Shown: in pieces, positions 30,599 through 44,400 of the stretch
Position numbering within the stretch: the first letter of the stretch is position 1
How the letters are laid out: every line of letters starts with the position of its first letter
Assembly (NCBI RefSeq): GCF_023856365.1
Contig: NW_026042749.1
Coordinates: forward strand, 1-64,000
Direction of reading: 5' to 3'
DNA length: 64,000 bases
DNA from: Brienomyrus brachyistius
Lineage: Eukaryota; Chordata; Actinopteri; Osteoglossiformes; Mormyridae
Position numbers and translations under genes: made by a program
Notes under the pieces: model-generated
Seen by the model: only the letters and a program-made list of their open reading frames with translations
Told to the model about the DNA's origin: nothing
The model's database searches: none

Positions 30599-33500
30599 AT
30601 TGAACAAGTCATTGTGGCGATGCAAGATCCCGACATGGGGATAAAGATGAAGAATCAAAGACTGTTAATCACAGTGATTCCACATGCGATGACAGGTGCA
30701 CGATACATATTTTACTTTTTAAAAATAATTTTTCATGCCGCCCGGGTTGTCTTACACCCGGCCGTGCAGTGTCCCGGGGGCCGGGTCCTAATGGTCATTT
30801 AAGCCCTTCACAGGAAAGCCCATACATCGGCGGTCTTCGGGAATCCTGTGCATTAAGACTGTCATCGATCTCCTTGCGCTCATATTTATTTATGTAATTT
30901 ATTTATCGAGTTCAGCGTTTTTGATTTATGACGGCTTAATGCATTTCTCGACTCTAACTAGATGCCTTCCTCGCTATGCCTTCCCAGGAAATGATATCGT
31001 GGAGTGGCTAATTCAGAAGTACTCCATCATGGAAGAAGGTAGGGCCGAGAAGTATGTAGGGAAGCGTTACCTGGTGCTCTTATGTGAGGTTAATCGATTG
31101 TTTTTTTCCCTTCGTGACGACGATGGCGCCCCTGCTGGCGAAAGACGTCATCAGGTTTTTTTTTTTTTGTAATAAAATAACAGAAATAAACGAGTCTTTT
31201 GAATAATAAATACAAATGAAGTAATAGAATTTGTCATCCATACAACAGATTAGCCTAGCTGCATTTATGTGTAAGCATATGCAATTCACGTGTCTGACAG
31301 AAGCATGTTCTGTTCCATTGATATTGCTGAGCCTGTGAATTAATAAATGTCAGAATTGAGCTTGTCCATAACATAGACACCCCATTCGCCTGAAGCTTTT
31401 GGGATTTTCTTCCCCTGGCGTCAATTTATCTGCTGAATTATTTATCTTTCTGCTGAGAGGCTATTAGTACAAATAATCTGTAGGCCAGTCCCGAGTCGCG
31501 CCGCTACGCATGCTGAGCTGTACGGTTTGATAGTCCCGATGCAAACTTCGCTGATAGCCAGAGGCAGTCAGTCATGCCTGGAGAAATATCGCTATCCGTC
31601 TCCCTCATTATGCACTTCTGCAAGACGCTGTTGTCCTGAATTCCCGGGCGATGCAGATGAGGTTTTAAATAGCAAGGGAGCAGATTTCCCTGATTTACAG
31701 CCCAGATTGGAAAAGAAGTCGGAATGGAAAGGAGGGGACTTTTAGGCAGTAGATGGCAGATGCATTAACAGACTTGAATGGGCAAAAAACCTGTTGCCCC
31801 GGTAAGCAGTTACCCCTCCCTGTAAACACTAGGCTTCCCCCTAGCAGCGCTGTTGCTGCGCCGGTCTGAAACCCCCGGGAGCGCCTGACTGCCAATGGCC
31901 GCGGAGGCAGCCGGAAAGTGGAAAGTCCCAATTACTCGTAATTAATTATAGTTCCGATGAGGAATGCACCATCCCCGCGGCTTATTCTGTGCACCATGTC
32001 AACGTTTTTTCCAGTTACTTGCTATACCGTAAAATAAAATATAATATGCCTACTCAGTTTCTAGTTATCGTGTGTTCTACTGTATTCCACTGACAAAAAT
32101 TTAGAGAATTACTATGCCTAAATCTGGGCTACGAGTAGTGGATTTGTTTGAGCTTTGAGTAGTTTACGTGGAAATGAGTGACCACTTTGTGTGTTTTCAG
32201 AGGCACTTCATGTGGGGAATCTGATCGTGAAGCACGGCTACATTTACCCCCTAAAGGACCCCAGGACGCTCGTCCTGGGGCCCGACGAGACGCCGTATCG
32301 CTTCCAGGTAACCTAAAACCACGGTTTCTTCAGATGGAGGGCAGCGCGAGAGGGTGGTGGCCATGTGGGGGGGCACGCATATCGAAACTATTCGTTGGAG
32401 AGACTGCGGAATTACCGTGTAGGACAGTATTTCTCAATCTGGTCCGGGCTCCAGAGCTGAGAGGGTGCAAAAACGTAGACTGTCTGGTAGGGAGCTGGGA
32501 GGGAGCAAAAACGTGGATCATCTGTGTGTCGCCGAGGACCGGATTGGGAAACACTGATGTATGAGAACCAATGCCAGTTAAAGTAGCAAAATGCCTTCCA
32601 CCCGCCTTGTCCCTGACATGTTAAATCACAAAGCACCTTTGTCACGCTGCTTCTGAATAGTTTCAAATGACAGCATCTCCTTTTTGCTAGACTCCGTACT
32701 TCTGGAGCTCTCAGCAGTGGCCAGCCTCCGAGCTAGATTACGGTGATTACCAATTATTAATCATGTGCTCGCCTATTACATCATTACTTCCCTTTACTAG
32801 AATAATAGAAAAACACAGTTTCTTGCCATGTCTTTCTTTTGCTCTTCTAAAGCGATTTATTTGACTAAGAAGAATATCAGAAAGCAAGGGCAGCTGATAG
32901 ACTATGAAAAGGTAAGAGAAAATTTTTATTTATGTACATTTCAATGCTATTCTTATTCGCTGGTCTGAAGCATTGCTTGATGAGATCATGTGATAGCTGA
33001 ATGCTCATGGGAGTTTTACTTACACAAAATATTATGAGGGTAGAAGGAAAAATGATTGGTTCAGAGAGATAACCAATTAGATTGTACATGAGGTGGATCC
33101 GAGCAACTAGAGGAGGCAGGAGCAACCAATCAGATGTCTTGGTCCTGCCTCCTCTGCAATCTGATTGGTTATCTATCCGAACCAATCATTTTCCTTCTGC
33201 CCTCAGAACATTTTTGTGTAAGAAAACCTCCCACCAATTATGCACATAGTAGGATCGCACATAGACATCCACCAACTTGCCGCCATGTTGCGTCAGGGTC
33301 AACGCATTTTAGGTTCTCATCAGTAAGAGGGTTTGTGAATCCGACACTGCCAGCTGATATCCTGGGAGGGGTTCGGCCTGTGAGTCATAACGTGAACCCA
33401 TGCAGCAACGCAGCCAGCCGTGCGACCTGGCAATGTCGCATTTAAACATCGTCTCCGCAGGACAGCTACAACATGTTGCACAAACGGATCAACCACACCT

Positions 33501-36500
33501 GGGACTTCGTGGTGATGCAGGCGAAGGAGCAGCTCAGGTAAACCCCACCCCAGCCCGGGAATACTGTCGCATCGAGCTATGAAATCAATTTCATAAATGC
33601 ACACAAGGGGACAGATGAGAATGGATGAATAAATCTCGTATTAAGAGGATGATGATGTTACCTAAATTAAAAAGTAACATGGTGTGTGGTCATAATTTCC
33701 CTCCTATCTGTTAAATCAGACCTCAGCCTAAACACTAGAGTCGGAAATCCATTTCTAAGTGAAAAAGGAAACAGAAAAATGAAAACCCTACCTTGCAGTT
33801 CAGTGATTACCGCTATATGCTAATTACCCAGTATGCTTTCTGACTCTCCATCGACTGCTCTGCTCCTACCAGGGCAGCCAAACAGAGGCGCAAGGCGGAC
33901 CGCATCGTGCTGGAATGTCAGGAACAGGCCTACTGGCTCGTCAACAGACCGCCAGTAAGCACCTCCCCCGAAACCCCTGACTCCCTACATCTGCCCCGGC
34001 GAAAACCCAGTATGCTGTGATTAGAGTAAAGCACACACTGGGTAAACCTGAACTCAATGCACCTTGGCAGCTCGAATATCGCCTCAGGCTGGGGGCGATT
34101 CTAGGATTTTTTTGAGGTTGTGGGGCAGAGTGGTGGCTCTGGGCCTAGGGATCTGTGCAAGCAAGTGGAAGGTTGTTGGTTCAAATCCTGTGAATGCCCA
34201 GAGTGATTCTACTCCGTTGGGCCTTTCAGCAAGGGCCTTAACCTGCAATTGCTTTGTCCTGGGTATGACATTAATCTACATGCAGGCCTGTTAGGAGATC
34301 CTTCAACTTACAGGGGAAACTTGGCAGGATTGGCAGGAAGGCATAGGCAGGGTCCCATTCCCCCACAGAGAGCTGGGGGGTTGTGCAGTTCTCTCCCACG
34401 ACAACGGGTTTGTTCAATGAAGGAAGGCAAAGGAAACATCTGTAAGGACATATGGAACATTTCCGGTATAATTTTCGATCTCCGTCATCTCCAGAGCATT
34501 GAGCTCAGCAAAATTCACGGGGGGGGGGGGGGGGGGGGGAGTTTTATCTTCGTTAAGTAAGACACACAGAGTGTCTCCATGCATACTTTGTGGGGGAGGA
34601 ATATATCACTTCAGGCCTGATAACCCACTACTGCTTCAGTGTGATCATGAAATATTTACTTAGCTGGGAAGAAGCCTATGTTCTGTGGGACGAGAGCTTT
34701 CAGAAGACAGACAGGACAGCAGGCTGCGGGAATGAGCAACTGCACCCTCGCTGAGTGTAATTTGGAGTTCATGAATAACACAGGAGAGTGGAGAATGAAA
34801 GTGTGGGACAGGAGCAGAGTGTGGTGTGTATCTGGCTTAATCCCGGCCGTCACTAGGGCCCCTTTCTGCTGGGTGCGCAGCATCTCTCAGGGCTAATAAG
34901 CATCAGCGTTTATGTGGGCCATTATCCCCATCCGGGGCGGCATCAGGAGGTGGGAATGGCAGCCACGCAGCTGCGGATCACATCCTAAATTCAGCTTATT
35001 TTGCAGATGTACCTTTTATTGAGACTAGAGCAGTTGGGGGTTTAGGGACTTCTCTCAGGGGTCCAGTGGTGATGTCACTCTGCTGACTGTGGGATTTAAA
35101 CCGGCAACCTTCCAGTCATAGGCGGCGACTGCCAACCCGCTCAGCCACACACCACCTTCATTGATGAAACCCACCGTTTTGACGCCAATTAGACGGAAAC
35201 ACAGTTGAGCCAAAAACCACGCAGCGTAGGGCCCCCCAGTCAGGTGCTGCTCGTGTTTAAAAGGCAGGGACGCTCTGCACTCTGGTACGGCCAGGTGGAC
35301 GGGGGAAGCTGGGGGGGGGGGGGGGGATTAAAACCAGCAAATGACAAAATGGCCGCTTCCTGCCTCCTTTCTCTTTGCCCGAGAAACACGAGACGCATCG
35401 CTAAGACTGGTGATGCTTGGATCTGGGAGAGAGGAGTGCGAAGGGACTGGGAGACGGCCTGAAGCTAAAATGCAGACATGCTGTGTTTGCGTCTCCCCCC
35501 CCACCACCCCCCCACTTGTTGGGCCTTTTAAACGAGCTGGAAGAGGATCCCACCTCCGGAATACCGGATCCATTATCTGACCTCTATTCCTGCGGCTCAG
35601 GCTTAATGCTGCATGTTAGCGGAGAGATAATGGATGTAATTGCAAATAGCAGCGTAATAATTTGCCAAATAGTCTCTCTGCTGTTAAGTCCTGAGCTGAT
35701 CTGAAGCACTTTAATTGGGATTTAAGGAAACCATGTTAAATCAGATTGCATTCAGTATCGACATTTGGTTAGTTTATTCTGTAAAGCAGGGTACCCCAGT
35801 CCTGATCATGGATACTGTGTCACCGACTGGCCCTCCAGGACCGAATGGTCCTTTTGGAAAGCTGTCACACTGTCCCCTACTGGGCAGTGTCGCCATGGGC
35901 TGTACCCAGTGGCATCATGGGAAATGTGACCAGTAGTGCTAAGGGGTATTAATGCAGCGTTAGACCGGCGTCAGTCTGCTTGAGAGAAACGAGCTCACTC
36001 TTCATCTGAAGTTCAGCTAAGGATTTCTCACCCTCTGATTTTCTGCAGCCGGGAACATTCAGCGTTCAAGAACAAGGCCCTGAGCGAAGGAACCGGCACA
36101 ACTCCCGAGTCCAGCTGGTCTGAGCTTTTTATTAAGCATATACATTTTTTCCGTAATGCCAGTACCTGCTGTTTATCGCCTCTGTCAGTCACAGGACCGG
36201 ATCCGGGCAAACAAGAGAGCCGCTCGGGGCCTAGATAAGATCAAAGTCATGAAGAAAAAATATGTATATTAATATCTATATATATATGGCAGCTATAGGC
36301 AGAATAGGCTGTTGCCTTGGGCCCCCAAATTACCCAAGGAAGTGAAGTGATAATCAGTGTTTTTGGTGGGAGGGCATCCGAGGGAAGCTCGTGTGTGAGT
36401 GTGACAGCACTTCGTTGTGCTCATCTTTCTGTCTCACTTCTTCCTCACTTCCTGCTCTCGTTTTCCATGCTAACGTAAGTACGTCAGCAGTCCCACAATA

Positions 36501-39500
36501 CATACTCGTAATAGTGCTATATTATTCATGGTTTCTAGACTGGATGTCTGCTTAGTAAAGCCAGGAGCTGAGTGTGAGCAGAATTCCTACTGTCTGATTC
36601 CTTGCATGTGATTCGCTCGTGGGAGTTTTACCCTCACAAAAATGTTCTGAGGGCAGAAGGAAAAATGATTGGTTCAGAGAGATAACCAATTAGATTGTAG
36701 AGGAGGTGGGTCTAAGGAACTAGAGGAGGCAGGAACAAGACATCTGATTGGTTGACCCCCCCCCCTCCTCTAGTTGCCTGTATCCACCACTTCTACAGTC
36801 TGATTGGTTATCTCTCTGAACCAATGAACCTTGTGCCCTCAGAACATTTTTGCGCAAGTAAAACTCCCATAAACATGTGGCTTATATCATGTTTAGAGAC
36901 GGTTTTGTTTCTTCCTTCTTTACAGAACAGAACGCGGACTACTACAAAAGAGAGGTAAGCCTGAAAGAATTTAGAGTGAACCTATTTCAGCTGATGGGAT
37001 GGTTGCCAAGAACAACCAAAGAGGGTGATTAAGTGGGCTCTTAAGAATGCTGTCATAAGAAAATTGCTTCGGAAGGATCTACATCTGTGTTGTCGTTTTC
37101 TTTTGTTGGCTCTCAGATATTGACAAATTCTGTTTAAAGGTACAACAGCATGGCTCTTATCAGGGCTTGGATGTGTACCATGCTGTGCCTTTTTTCTGAC
37201 TCTTATATTCCCCGTGTGATTTTTCATGGCTCCCGACACCAGATTGAACACATCAGGAAATCCCTGGGCCGCTCGAGGGTCAAGTCCTCCATCTGCCTGG
37301 AAAGGTTGGATAACAGCCTCCCCCACCTACCCCCCCCCAACACCTGTGATTCAGCCTCAGTCCCAGCATAGCTGGGGGACCACTGGTTCGACACCAGTCC
37401 ACATTAGTCCCTAACTGGGGGATATCTCTGGGTATTCTGTATACTGTGCCTCTGATTGGTGGGGGGGGGGATCTATTTCATGTTAATTCTGACAAAAATG
37501 CTGGGGACTGCTCTTTGTGAAAATCTAACCTCGTTATTTCGTTCTTTCGTCCATCTGCCCATCCATCTTTCACCATAAATCTCAGAGTCACACATATCCT
37601 GGATTAATGATGCCTAACTAATATTGAAACCGGTTGACTATTAAACTGAATTGAACTGTATTTAACTGCAAATAATTACTTAATATTGATCAGAAGGTCG
37701 CCGGTTCAAGCCTGGCTTCAGCACACTTGTGGGTCCTTGAACAAGGCCCTTAACCCCCAGGTTCCTGGGAGCCTCTACGGGCAGCTGCCCTTTGCTACCA
37801 AGCTTTCTCTCACCTATGGAGAGCAAGATGGAGGAGATGAAAAGAGAATTTCCTTATAGGGTTCAATGACGTATAATCATTTCGTCACCATTTCGAGCTC
37901 CAGTTTGCTGGAATATGCCAGCATTGAACCTGAATATTTGATGACTTGCAAGGATTATAGAAAGTAGGACTAAAACTGGGAATGGCTGGTCTTCTGTGTT
38001 CAGCTTCCTTAAGTTCAGCGAGCAGTACCTGAACCATGACCCCATGATGCAAGGCTGCCCCCCCAGCAACCCCTGGATAACAGATGACACGGCACTCTGG
38101 ACGCTGAATGCCGACATGTGAGTGTGCGTTACCGCGCCCCATCCTGCCTCTTCAGGGCCACACCCCCAGAGGTGACTGTCGTCTCTTCACTTCCACGCCT
38201 CCTGGTGCAGGGTGGAGACACCCACCAAGCTGCGGGTGGAACGATGGGGGTTCGGCTTCACGGAGCTCCTTAGGGACCCTCTGGGACGGTGCAAGTTCAG
38301 GGAGTACCTGGAGAAGGAGTTCAGTGGTGAGCAGCATGTAGACCCCCCCGCCCAAGTAGATCAGCTTCATGGAGGCATCGTCAGCAAGTAAGAATCATAT
38401 TCATTATTTGATCACTGCGGGCCTATTTGGGCAGTGTGTGACTCAGCAGATTGGGATTCATTGCAGGAGGTCATCAGCTCAAATCCCAGAGTCAGCTGAG
38501 TGACCTCACTATTGGGCCGTCGATCAGTTACTCCAGGGACTGACTGACCCTGCCCTCTCAAAAAAAAAAAAAAATAGGATCTAGCATCTGCTAAATTAAT
38601 AATCATGATCCCTCTATGAAAGGCAATTCTCCTCCATATTGGCATCGTGATGAGCGCCTCCTGCAGGTAGCTGATGCATGCGCTGTTTCATTCACAGTGG
38701 AGAACCTCTGTTTCTGGGAGGCCTGTGAGGACATCCGGCACGGCGAGAGCGCTACGATCCCGCAGAAGGTGGAAGAGGTCTACAAGTGAGTGCGACCTTG
38801 TGGCCCAGTGGGACAGTTTGCATCCCAGTTGAATTTAGAGCAGGCCCTGATGTGGCACTTGCTTACTCCCAGTGGGACTGCAAAGCTCAGGCTCATCACT
38901 TCCTTCCCCCCAGGCAGTTCCTGGCCCCGGGAGCCAGCAAGTGGGTAAACGTGGACAGCAAGACCATGGAGAAGACCCTGCAGGGCATGAAAAGCCCACA
39001 TCGTTTTGTCCTGGATGACGCCCAGATGCACATCTATTTCCTGATGAAGAAGGTAGGAGCATTAACTGTGCACAGCCATGAAAGTGGATGACAGCTTCAT
39101 TAAAACGGGCTCTCGGCCTCTCCTCTCACCCTCAGGACTCCTACGCCCGCTATTTAAAGTCCGATCTCTACAAAAACATGCTGGCTAGAGCCATAGAACC
39201 ACAAGAGACCAAAAAAAGGTAAAACTATTATCTTCTATAAAAGGGGTCTTTCTGTAATATATTCCATGTATTTTATATAAGGGGATAAGACTCATATTGG
39301 TGTGGGATACACACAGGTTCTGTTTCTGGGGTTGTTAACGATTAATTCCAGGGATTTTTGGGCTTAGTGTGAACTGCTGGCTTCAGCTTAGCTTCGTCAC
39401 TAAGACTACACAGAGTTCTGTAATGTTAATTGCTTTTGCGTCCCCTGTGATGCTCTCCAGTTTCTGTTTGTAATTCCACGGTAGTCAAGGATTTTCCAAC

Positions 39501-39708
39501 ATGGCTGACTTAGAAAAGGCAGTGCCACAAGTGTTAGCGGAACGCTAACATGTTCTCCTTCCCATCATGCCCCAGTGTCTTTCCCTTTGTGAGACGCCAG
39601 CGGCACTCCAGCCGTAACCCTGCCCTTTTCGCCCAGGCCTTAGAGGACAACGGCAAGACCAAGTCCCTGGGGTCACCAGCAAGTCCCACAGCAGCCTGCT
39701 CTTCCTAA
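30599..39708 (+). CDS. rgs11: Regulator of G-protein signalling 11 (R7 family), first exon not seen
   Basis: R7 RGS proteins pair with Gbeta5 and speed GTP hydrolysis by Gi/o alpha subunits at neuronal and retinal membranes. Exons: 30599-30695, 30988-31038, 32201-32307 ([27 protein letters not shown]), 32691-32742, 32853-32911, 33461-33537, 33873-33954 (R7H helices; [12 protein letters not shown]), 36049-36117, 36195-36263, 36931-36954 (linker, boundaries least certain), 37243-37304, 38004-38117 (GGL domain: [27 protein letters not shown]), 38211-38326, 38698-38785, 38914-39052, 39136-39218 (RGS domain: [58 protein letters not shown]), 39576-39708 (TAA). All phases join, giving 473 aa. The short C-terminal tail ending in SPTAACSS and the words LVNRPP and WVNVDS favour RGS11 over RGS9, whose tail is much longer. 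The N-terminal exon is not found. Confidence 0.93.
32425..32556. mobile_element. hAT-like MITE in rgs11 intron
   Basis: The ends CAGTATTTCTCAATCTGGTC and GGACCGGATTGGGAAACACTG are inverted repeats. Flanks GTGTAGGA and ATGTATGA agree at 6 of 8 positions. Internal words such as GGAGGGAGCAAAAACGTGGA are shared with the copy at 22535-22705. Confidence 0.75.
33008..33233. mobile_element. Fold-back MITE copy 1 (CCAAT-rich, ~70-bp arms)
   Basis: The left arm runs TGGGAGTTTTACTTACACAA to GAGAGATAACCAAT; the right arm is its near-perfect reverse complement, ending AAACCTCCCA. Each arm carries AATGATTGGTTC and AACCAAT, so the element has four inverted or direct CCAAT boxes around a 50-bp loop with a second small inverted repeat (GAGGAGGCAG/CTGCCTCCTC). 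No coding capacity. It lies in an rgs11 intron. Confidence 0.85.
34125..34265 (+). mobile_element. tRNA-derived SINE fragment
   Basis: GGCTCTGGGCCTAGGGATCT and GGTTGTTGGTTCAAATCC are box A- and box B-like parts of a fish tRNA-type SINE, followed by CAAGGGCCTTAACCTGCAAT, a phrase found in many such elements. It is located in an rgs11 intron. The tail is not clear. Confidence 0.6.
35020..35160 (-). mobile_element. tRNA-derived SINE fragment, minus orientation
   Basis: The minus strand reads TGTGGCTGAGCGGGTTGGCA (box A-like) and GCCGGTTTAAATCCCACAG (box B-like) followed by the same body as the SINE at 25.3 kb. Intronic in rgs11. Confidence 0.6.
36620..36869. mobile_element. Fold-back MITE copy 2 (CCAAT-rich)
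   Basis: The ends TGGGAGTTTTACCCTCACAA and TTTGCGCAAGTAAAACTCCCA are inverted repeats. The arms share GAGGGCAGAAGGAAAAATGA and TTGGTTCAGAGAGATAACCA with copy 1. It is 250 bp long and includes a C-run near 36755. Located in the next large rgs11 intron. Confidence 0.85.
37680..37860 (+). mobile_element. tRNA-derived SINE fragment
   Basis: GATCAGAAGGTCGCCGGTTC-AAGCC is box B of a tRNA-like head; TGAACAAGGCCCTTAACCCC is the usual body. Box A is truncated. Intronic in rgs11. Confidence 0.6.
38430..38610 (+). mobile_element. tRNA-derived SINE with internal poly-A
   Basis: It has the same layout as the SINE at 24426-24612: a box A/box B-like head (GGTCATCAGCTCAAATCCCA), GACTGACTGACCCTGCCCTC, an A-run at 38561-38574 and a tail ending ATCTGCTAAAT. 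Intronic between rgs11 exons 38211-38326 and 38698-38785. Confidence 0.65.
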
Positions 39709-42700
39709 CACTGCCTCCTGGGGGGGGGATGCACTCTGAGCTCACTGCTGCCCCACAGAGGCTGTTTGGGGGCGGTGCTCTGCTGCTCTATTTGACGCAG
39801 TCTTCCAGGATTTTTAACTTCGGATGTATTTTTATTATAGTGTCATGTTAAATAAGAACAGACTAAATTATGGTTTAGATCAGAAGTGAGAAAAGTCCTG
39901 TGTCTCTATATATAGGAAAAGTTTATTTCATTAGTAACAGACAAACCATAGTTGAGCCAAATATTGCCTTATTACTAAGTAATAAACATCTGCATACAAC
40001 TTTCACTGAAACAATGGTTGTAATAGATAAATAGCCATTTAAAACTTGGCATTTAGCTCAGTGCTTATAATGTGGATTGTGTCCCATATTCCAGATCAAA
40101 ACTGTGCAGTTTCGAACCTGCATCATGTCTGCTTCAGATTCCAGCAGCTTCTCTCATCCTTTGTTCATTTACTTCTTCAGCATTTCTCAATAAATTAAGC
40201 AAGTTTTTAATTCACCTTTAGTGGAATTCTGTCACTTAAATACCAAAATAGAATAACACAGGTGTCGTACTTTTCAACCATTTTTCTTTTGGCTTATAAA
40301 CGGCATGTGCTACTCTGAGATCACTGACCTGCTGGAGATGTGGTTCGGAACCGCAGGTGACCTCGAGTTCTTTTTTTTTTCCTCCGTGGAGGGAATCAAA
40401 CAACAAAAGAGATTAGCCAGAGATCCACCCTGCACGGACTTGCTGGTATGATGGGAACGGGACCTAGATTTACTGGAAGCACAAAGAGAGCAAACTAAAT
40501 TCTGCCCAACAGACAGGCGGAACAAATCGCTACAAAAGGTTTCAGTCACCTGTCTCCCCTGCCAGGACAGCACCTCCCTCCCACAGCGCACCAACAATAC
40601 ATTATACTATTATACCGTGTCTTGGAAAAGTATTGGAATCCTACTTAGTGTTTTAAAAAGCAGCACATTTCTAAATTATCTATATCCCAGTCCCTGAAAG
40701 CTATAACTAAAGATTACTGAGGGTAAGATGAATCTCTGCTGCATCTCATAAGTTCATTAAAAATCGAAACTTCCTTTCTTTCAGAACTGAATTTTCTGCC
40801 ATGTTGGTCTTTAAAATTGTCCATTCGGCTCCAACAAGCTTTCGAACTCCAGTTTGAATGAAATATTGGGCTGCGAATGTGAAGTAGACAGGGTCATGGT
40901 GAGGAATGCGTCAGGAATATGGGGCGTGTCTGGAAGTCTGTGTCCATCACCAAAGCCTGTGATATTCATTATTGGCGGTTTGTTTATTGGCTGCTAAGGC
41001 TCACAATGGAAGCTCAATACTAAGTGTTTTGAATTACTGAAGTTTGCATGTTGACGGAGCCGGGATGGATGGATGGATGGATGGATAGATAAATGTTTAA
41101 TAATACATGCAGTACAAGTGTCAAACTAACTTTACCAGACAAGCCCATTAAAACGAGGCTCTCAGTTTCTCTTGAAATTCTTATGTAAAAAAAAAAAAAA
41201 ATAATAATAATAAACTACTTTGCATGTTACTTTTTAATAGATTTCCTTTTTAAAAAATTAAATCTGACTACGCAAATCCTTCAACTCCTACACTACCCAT
41301 CAAGGCAATCCTCAGGATTCCAGCAGCACAGAGTTAACTGATGTTCTGCGCGGTTCTTAAAAATGCATGAAACTCGCGAGATAAAAATAAAACAACCGCA
41401 ACAGAGAATACTGAAATTCCGTCTTCATATTACTGAAACATACAGGATTAAGAGACAACATGAAGTTGGGAAAGGGATTGGTGGGGGGTGGGGGGTGGGA
41501 TTAAAGGCACTGTCAGCATAACATCATAAAGACGGCACCGATGTCCATTTGCCATGGATTATGTTGTATTCTGCGACTAAAAAGGACCCATAATCTGATT
41601 AAGTTCACATCAGACTAATGAGTGAATCTTCTCTGACAGCATTACTGACGCATAGCCCGCCATCCAGAGCTGCATTAGTGCGTTATGGGTTTCTAAGGCC
41701 CACCTTAACACAGCAGGGAAACACGTGCTGCTTAGTACGCTATTTCTCGGATCTGTAACATCGTAAGGTCACAGTACAACGTCGTGTCTTTCTGCAACTT
41801 TATAGCAGGGCTGAACAGCCAGGTGGCATTTTGGGCATTTTCAAGGTGAGCCGATGGGTAGGCGAGCCGGCAAAAATCTTGGGGAACCCCCCCCCCCTTT
41901 CCCAGTCAGCAAAATTTATTGCACAGCAAAAGTTATGGAGACCCCAGCTCTGTAAAATTTACTGTGGGAGTCCAAGGAAACTTTAAAAACACAATATCTC
42001 AATCTCCGGAGTCCTTTAAACCTAAAAAATATACAAAGAAATCTATGCTGTGATTCTGCTAGAGAATTTGGGCCCCATGAATGCATATCATATTGGGCCA
42101 CAAACCCACACCAATGCAGTTATGTTCCAAGTTTTTTACTGTCCTAATCTCCCCCCCTTAACTGCGCCCCAGACTTGATGTTCCACGTTACAATTTCAAC
42201 CAAATGTTGTGTGTTAAAAAAAAAATTAAATTGTGCACCAAAATTTTTTAACATGAAAGCAAGCATTAATAAAACTTAATCAAATGTTGATTTTTTTTTT
42301 TTTATATATAGAATTTCTCATTGTTTTGCTGATATCTGGGAAAACTGGGTTCATGGATCGGGATGGAAAGGCATGTTCAACGCACATTTTTTTTTAAATA
42401 TTGATTTCCAGCAACTAATAAGCAAATCGAGGGAAATCTGCAAGGTACAAATCTGCAAGGTACAACAGAACCGTTCATCTCATTTCTACCCCGTCAAATC
42501 GCGTCCCAGGCTTTCTGGACCTCCCACTGAAATGCATTCAGCGACATCCACCTAAACAATTGCATTACCCCGGCAACGGGACTGCAGTAATCTCATTTAG
42601 TCTGAGAATTTGTGTGTCAGAAGGTAGAAAATTAGGATACGGACACGTTGCTCAAAGAGTGCCACGGAGTCACCAGCAGTATCATCAAACACGCCATTTA

Positions 42701-42800
42701 ATACAATAATTTTTTTATCATTGTTTGTATAAATACAAATGATTCTTATTAAACAGCATGACTGACTCGTGCAATACAAATAGGCATATGCATCAAAACC
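39709..42800. other. rgs11 3' region and intergenic spacer
   Basis: Candidate rgs11 polyadenylation signals AATAAA are at 39981-39986 and 40189-40194. A (GGAT)n tract lies near 41064-41085. No gene was recognised in between. Confidence 0.5.
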
Positions 42801-42806
42801 TTTATT
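42801..42806 (-). promoter_or_regulatory. Candidate clcn7 polyadenylation signal
   Basis: The plus-strand TTTATT is AATAAA on the minus strand, about 1.9 kb downstream of the clcn7 stop codon. Placement as the true 3' end is inference. Confidence 0.4.
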
Positions 42807-44140
42807 AGATTTCAGAAATCACAGAAGAAAATCAAGCTTGGCAAAATAAAAATTATGCAAAATTATCCAGTATATTTCAGCCGTTTCTATAAATGTACGC
42901 TAAGGTGGTACTTGCCAACGCCGAAACAATTCTCTCATCCAGTCACAGTGCTCTTTAAAATGGAGATACTTTAATTTATTTAAGGTTGAGTTAAAACACG
43001 ACATTTAATATTCAGAATAAAATCAAAATCTGATAAGGGATTCACATCGTTTACCGTTTAACTGGTATGTCCATTTTCGATAGGCTTGTTGGGTGGGTAA
43101 AAACCCTATTTAACTGATCAGGGTCACTTAGGCAAGTTCACCTTAATTAAAAACAAAATAACTAAACAGCACATAACTAGTCAAAGTGTAAACTCTGCTG
43201 TTGGCAAAAACTGTACGGCTGGACCCCCAAGGGCACCAGCGACTGTAGGGCCTTGCTTGGCCAGTAGGGGGCCCCCTTGCACGTGACATTGCAAGGATTT
43301 GTAAGTTGTAGGGCGCAGATGGGAAACGAGGTGGGGTAAGAAGCATTTAAAGTGCGGAGCCACATACAGCCATGGGGGTGGGTTTGGGTTTCTAGCACAG
43401 CCTGCAAAGACCAGAATAAGTTCCTTTCCTCAACACACTAGCGCCCCCTTGGCCAAACACGACCCATGGTCACCTTGCAAATCATTAAGCTGCCCTGAAC
43501 CCCACTCTGCTTTCAGTAAGTGCCATTTAAAAACAATGATATACACACATTTTCAGGAGAGCACCTGTGAAGTCACCCCCCCACACACACACACACACAC
43601 TACTGGCATTGTTTGGCACCCGACCCATGTAAACCTGACCCCGATTTGCATAATTTATTCAGGTATATATCAGAAACCAGGGTTTCTGCCACCTAGAGGC
43701 TGTACGGCGCAACAAGAGACAAATCGCCATCAAAAACACAGGACCTGGAGAATCACCCGGGGTGGGGGGGATACATACTGTCACGTACTGGCGTGGGTGG
43801 GGGAGGACGCAGGCAGTGTGGCAGTCAGCCAATGGGCGAATTCACGAGAAAAAACACTGTATGTTAAAAACCGCTAGCATCCAGCATGAGAGAAAAAGGT
43901 CAAAGCGAGTCAGGGTTTTTCCGGGGGGGGGGGGGGGGGGGGCAGGGTTGGTCTTACCTACACTGGCATGGGAGGGGTGGGAGGCATTGGTTAATGGTAC
44001 AATGTGCAAGACAATTATCTGGGAGAGGAAAATTAACTTCCCCTAAAGTAAAACTAAAGTCACAAGAAAACTGTGGTACCCTCTGTCAATAGACCACACT
44101 CAAAAAACTCTGAGTAAAAGAGGAACGTTATTGGCCTGGC

Positions 44141-44143
<3 letters not shown>

Positions 44144-44177
<34 letters not shown>
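44144..44177. repeat. (CT)n microsatellite
   Basis: About 17 tandem CT units in the presumed clcn7 3' UTR, followed by a few CA units. Confidence 0.9.
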
Positions 44178-44186
<9 letters not shown>

Positions 44187-44288
44187 GCTTGAAATGCTTT
44201 TTACACATTTACACTAATGTATATCACAATGCTACCAAAGCTTTGCAAATGACCACAGAGCGGGACTGACACCCAAGTGTGTGTAGAA

Positions 44289-44400
<112 letters not shown>

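Noticed and set aside
31116..31140. Possible CTCF site GGCGCCCCTGCTGG
   Set aside because: It is one base shorter than the consensus and isolated, so it is not reported as a site.
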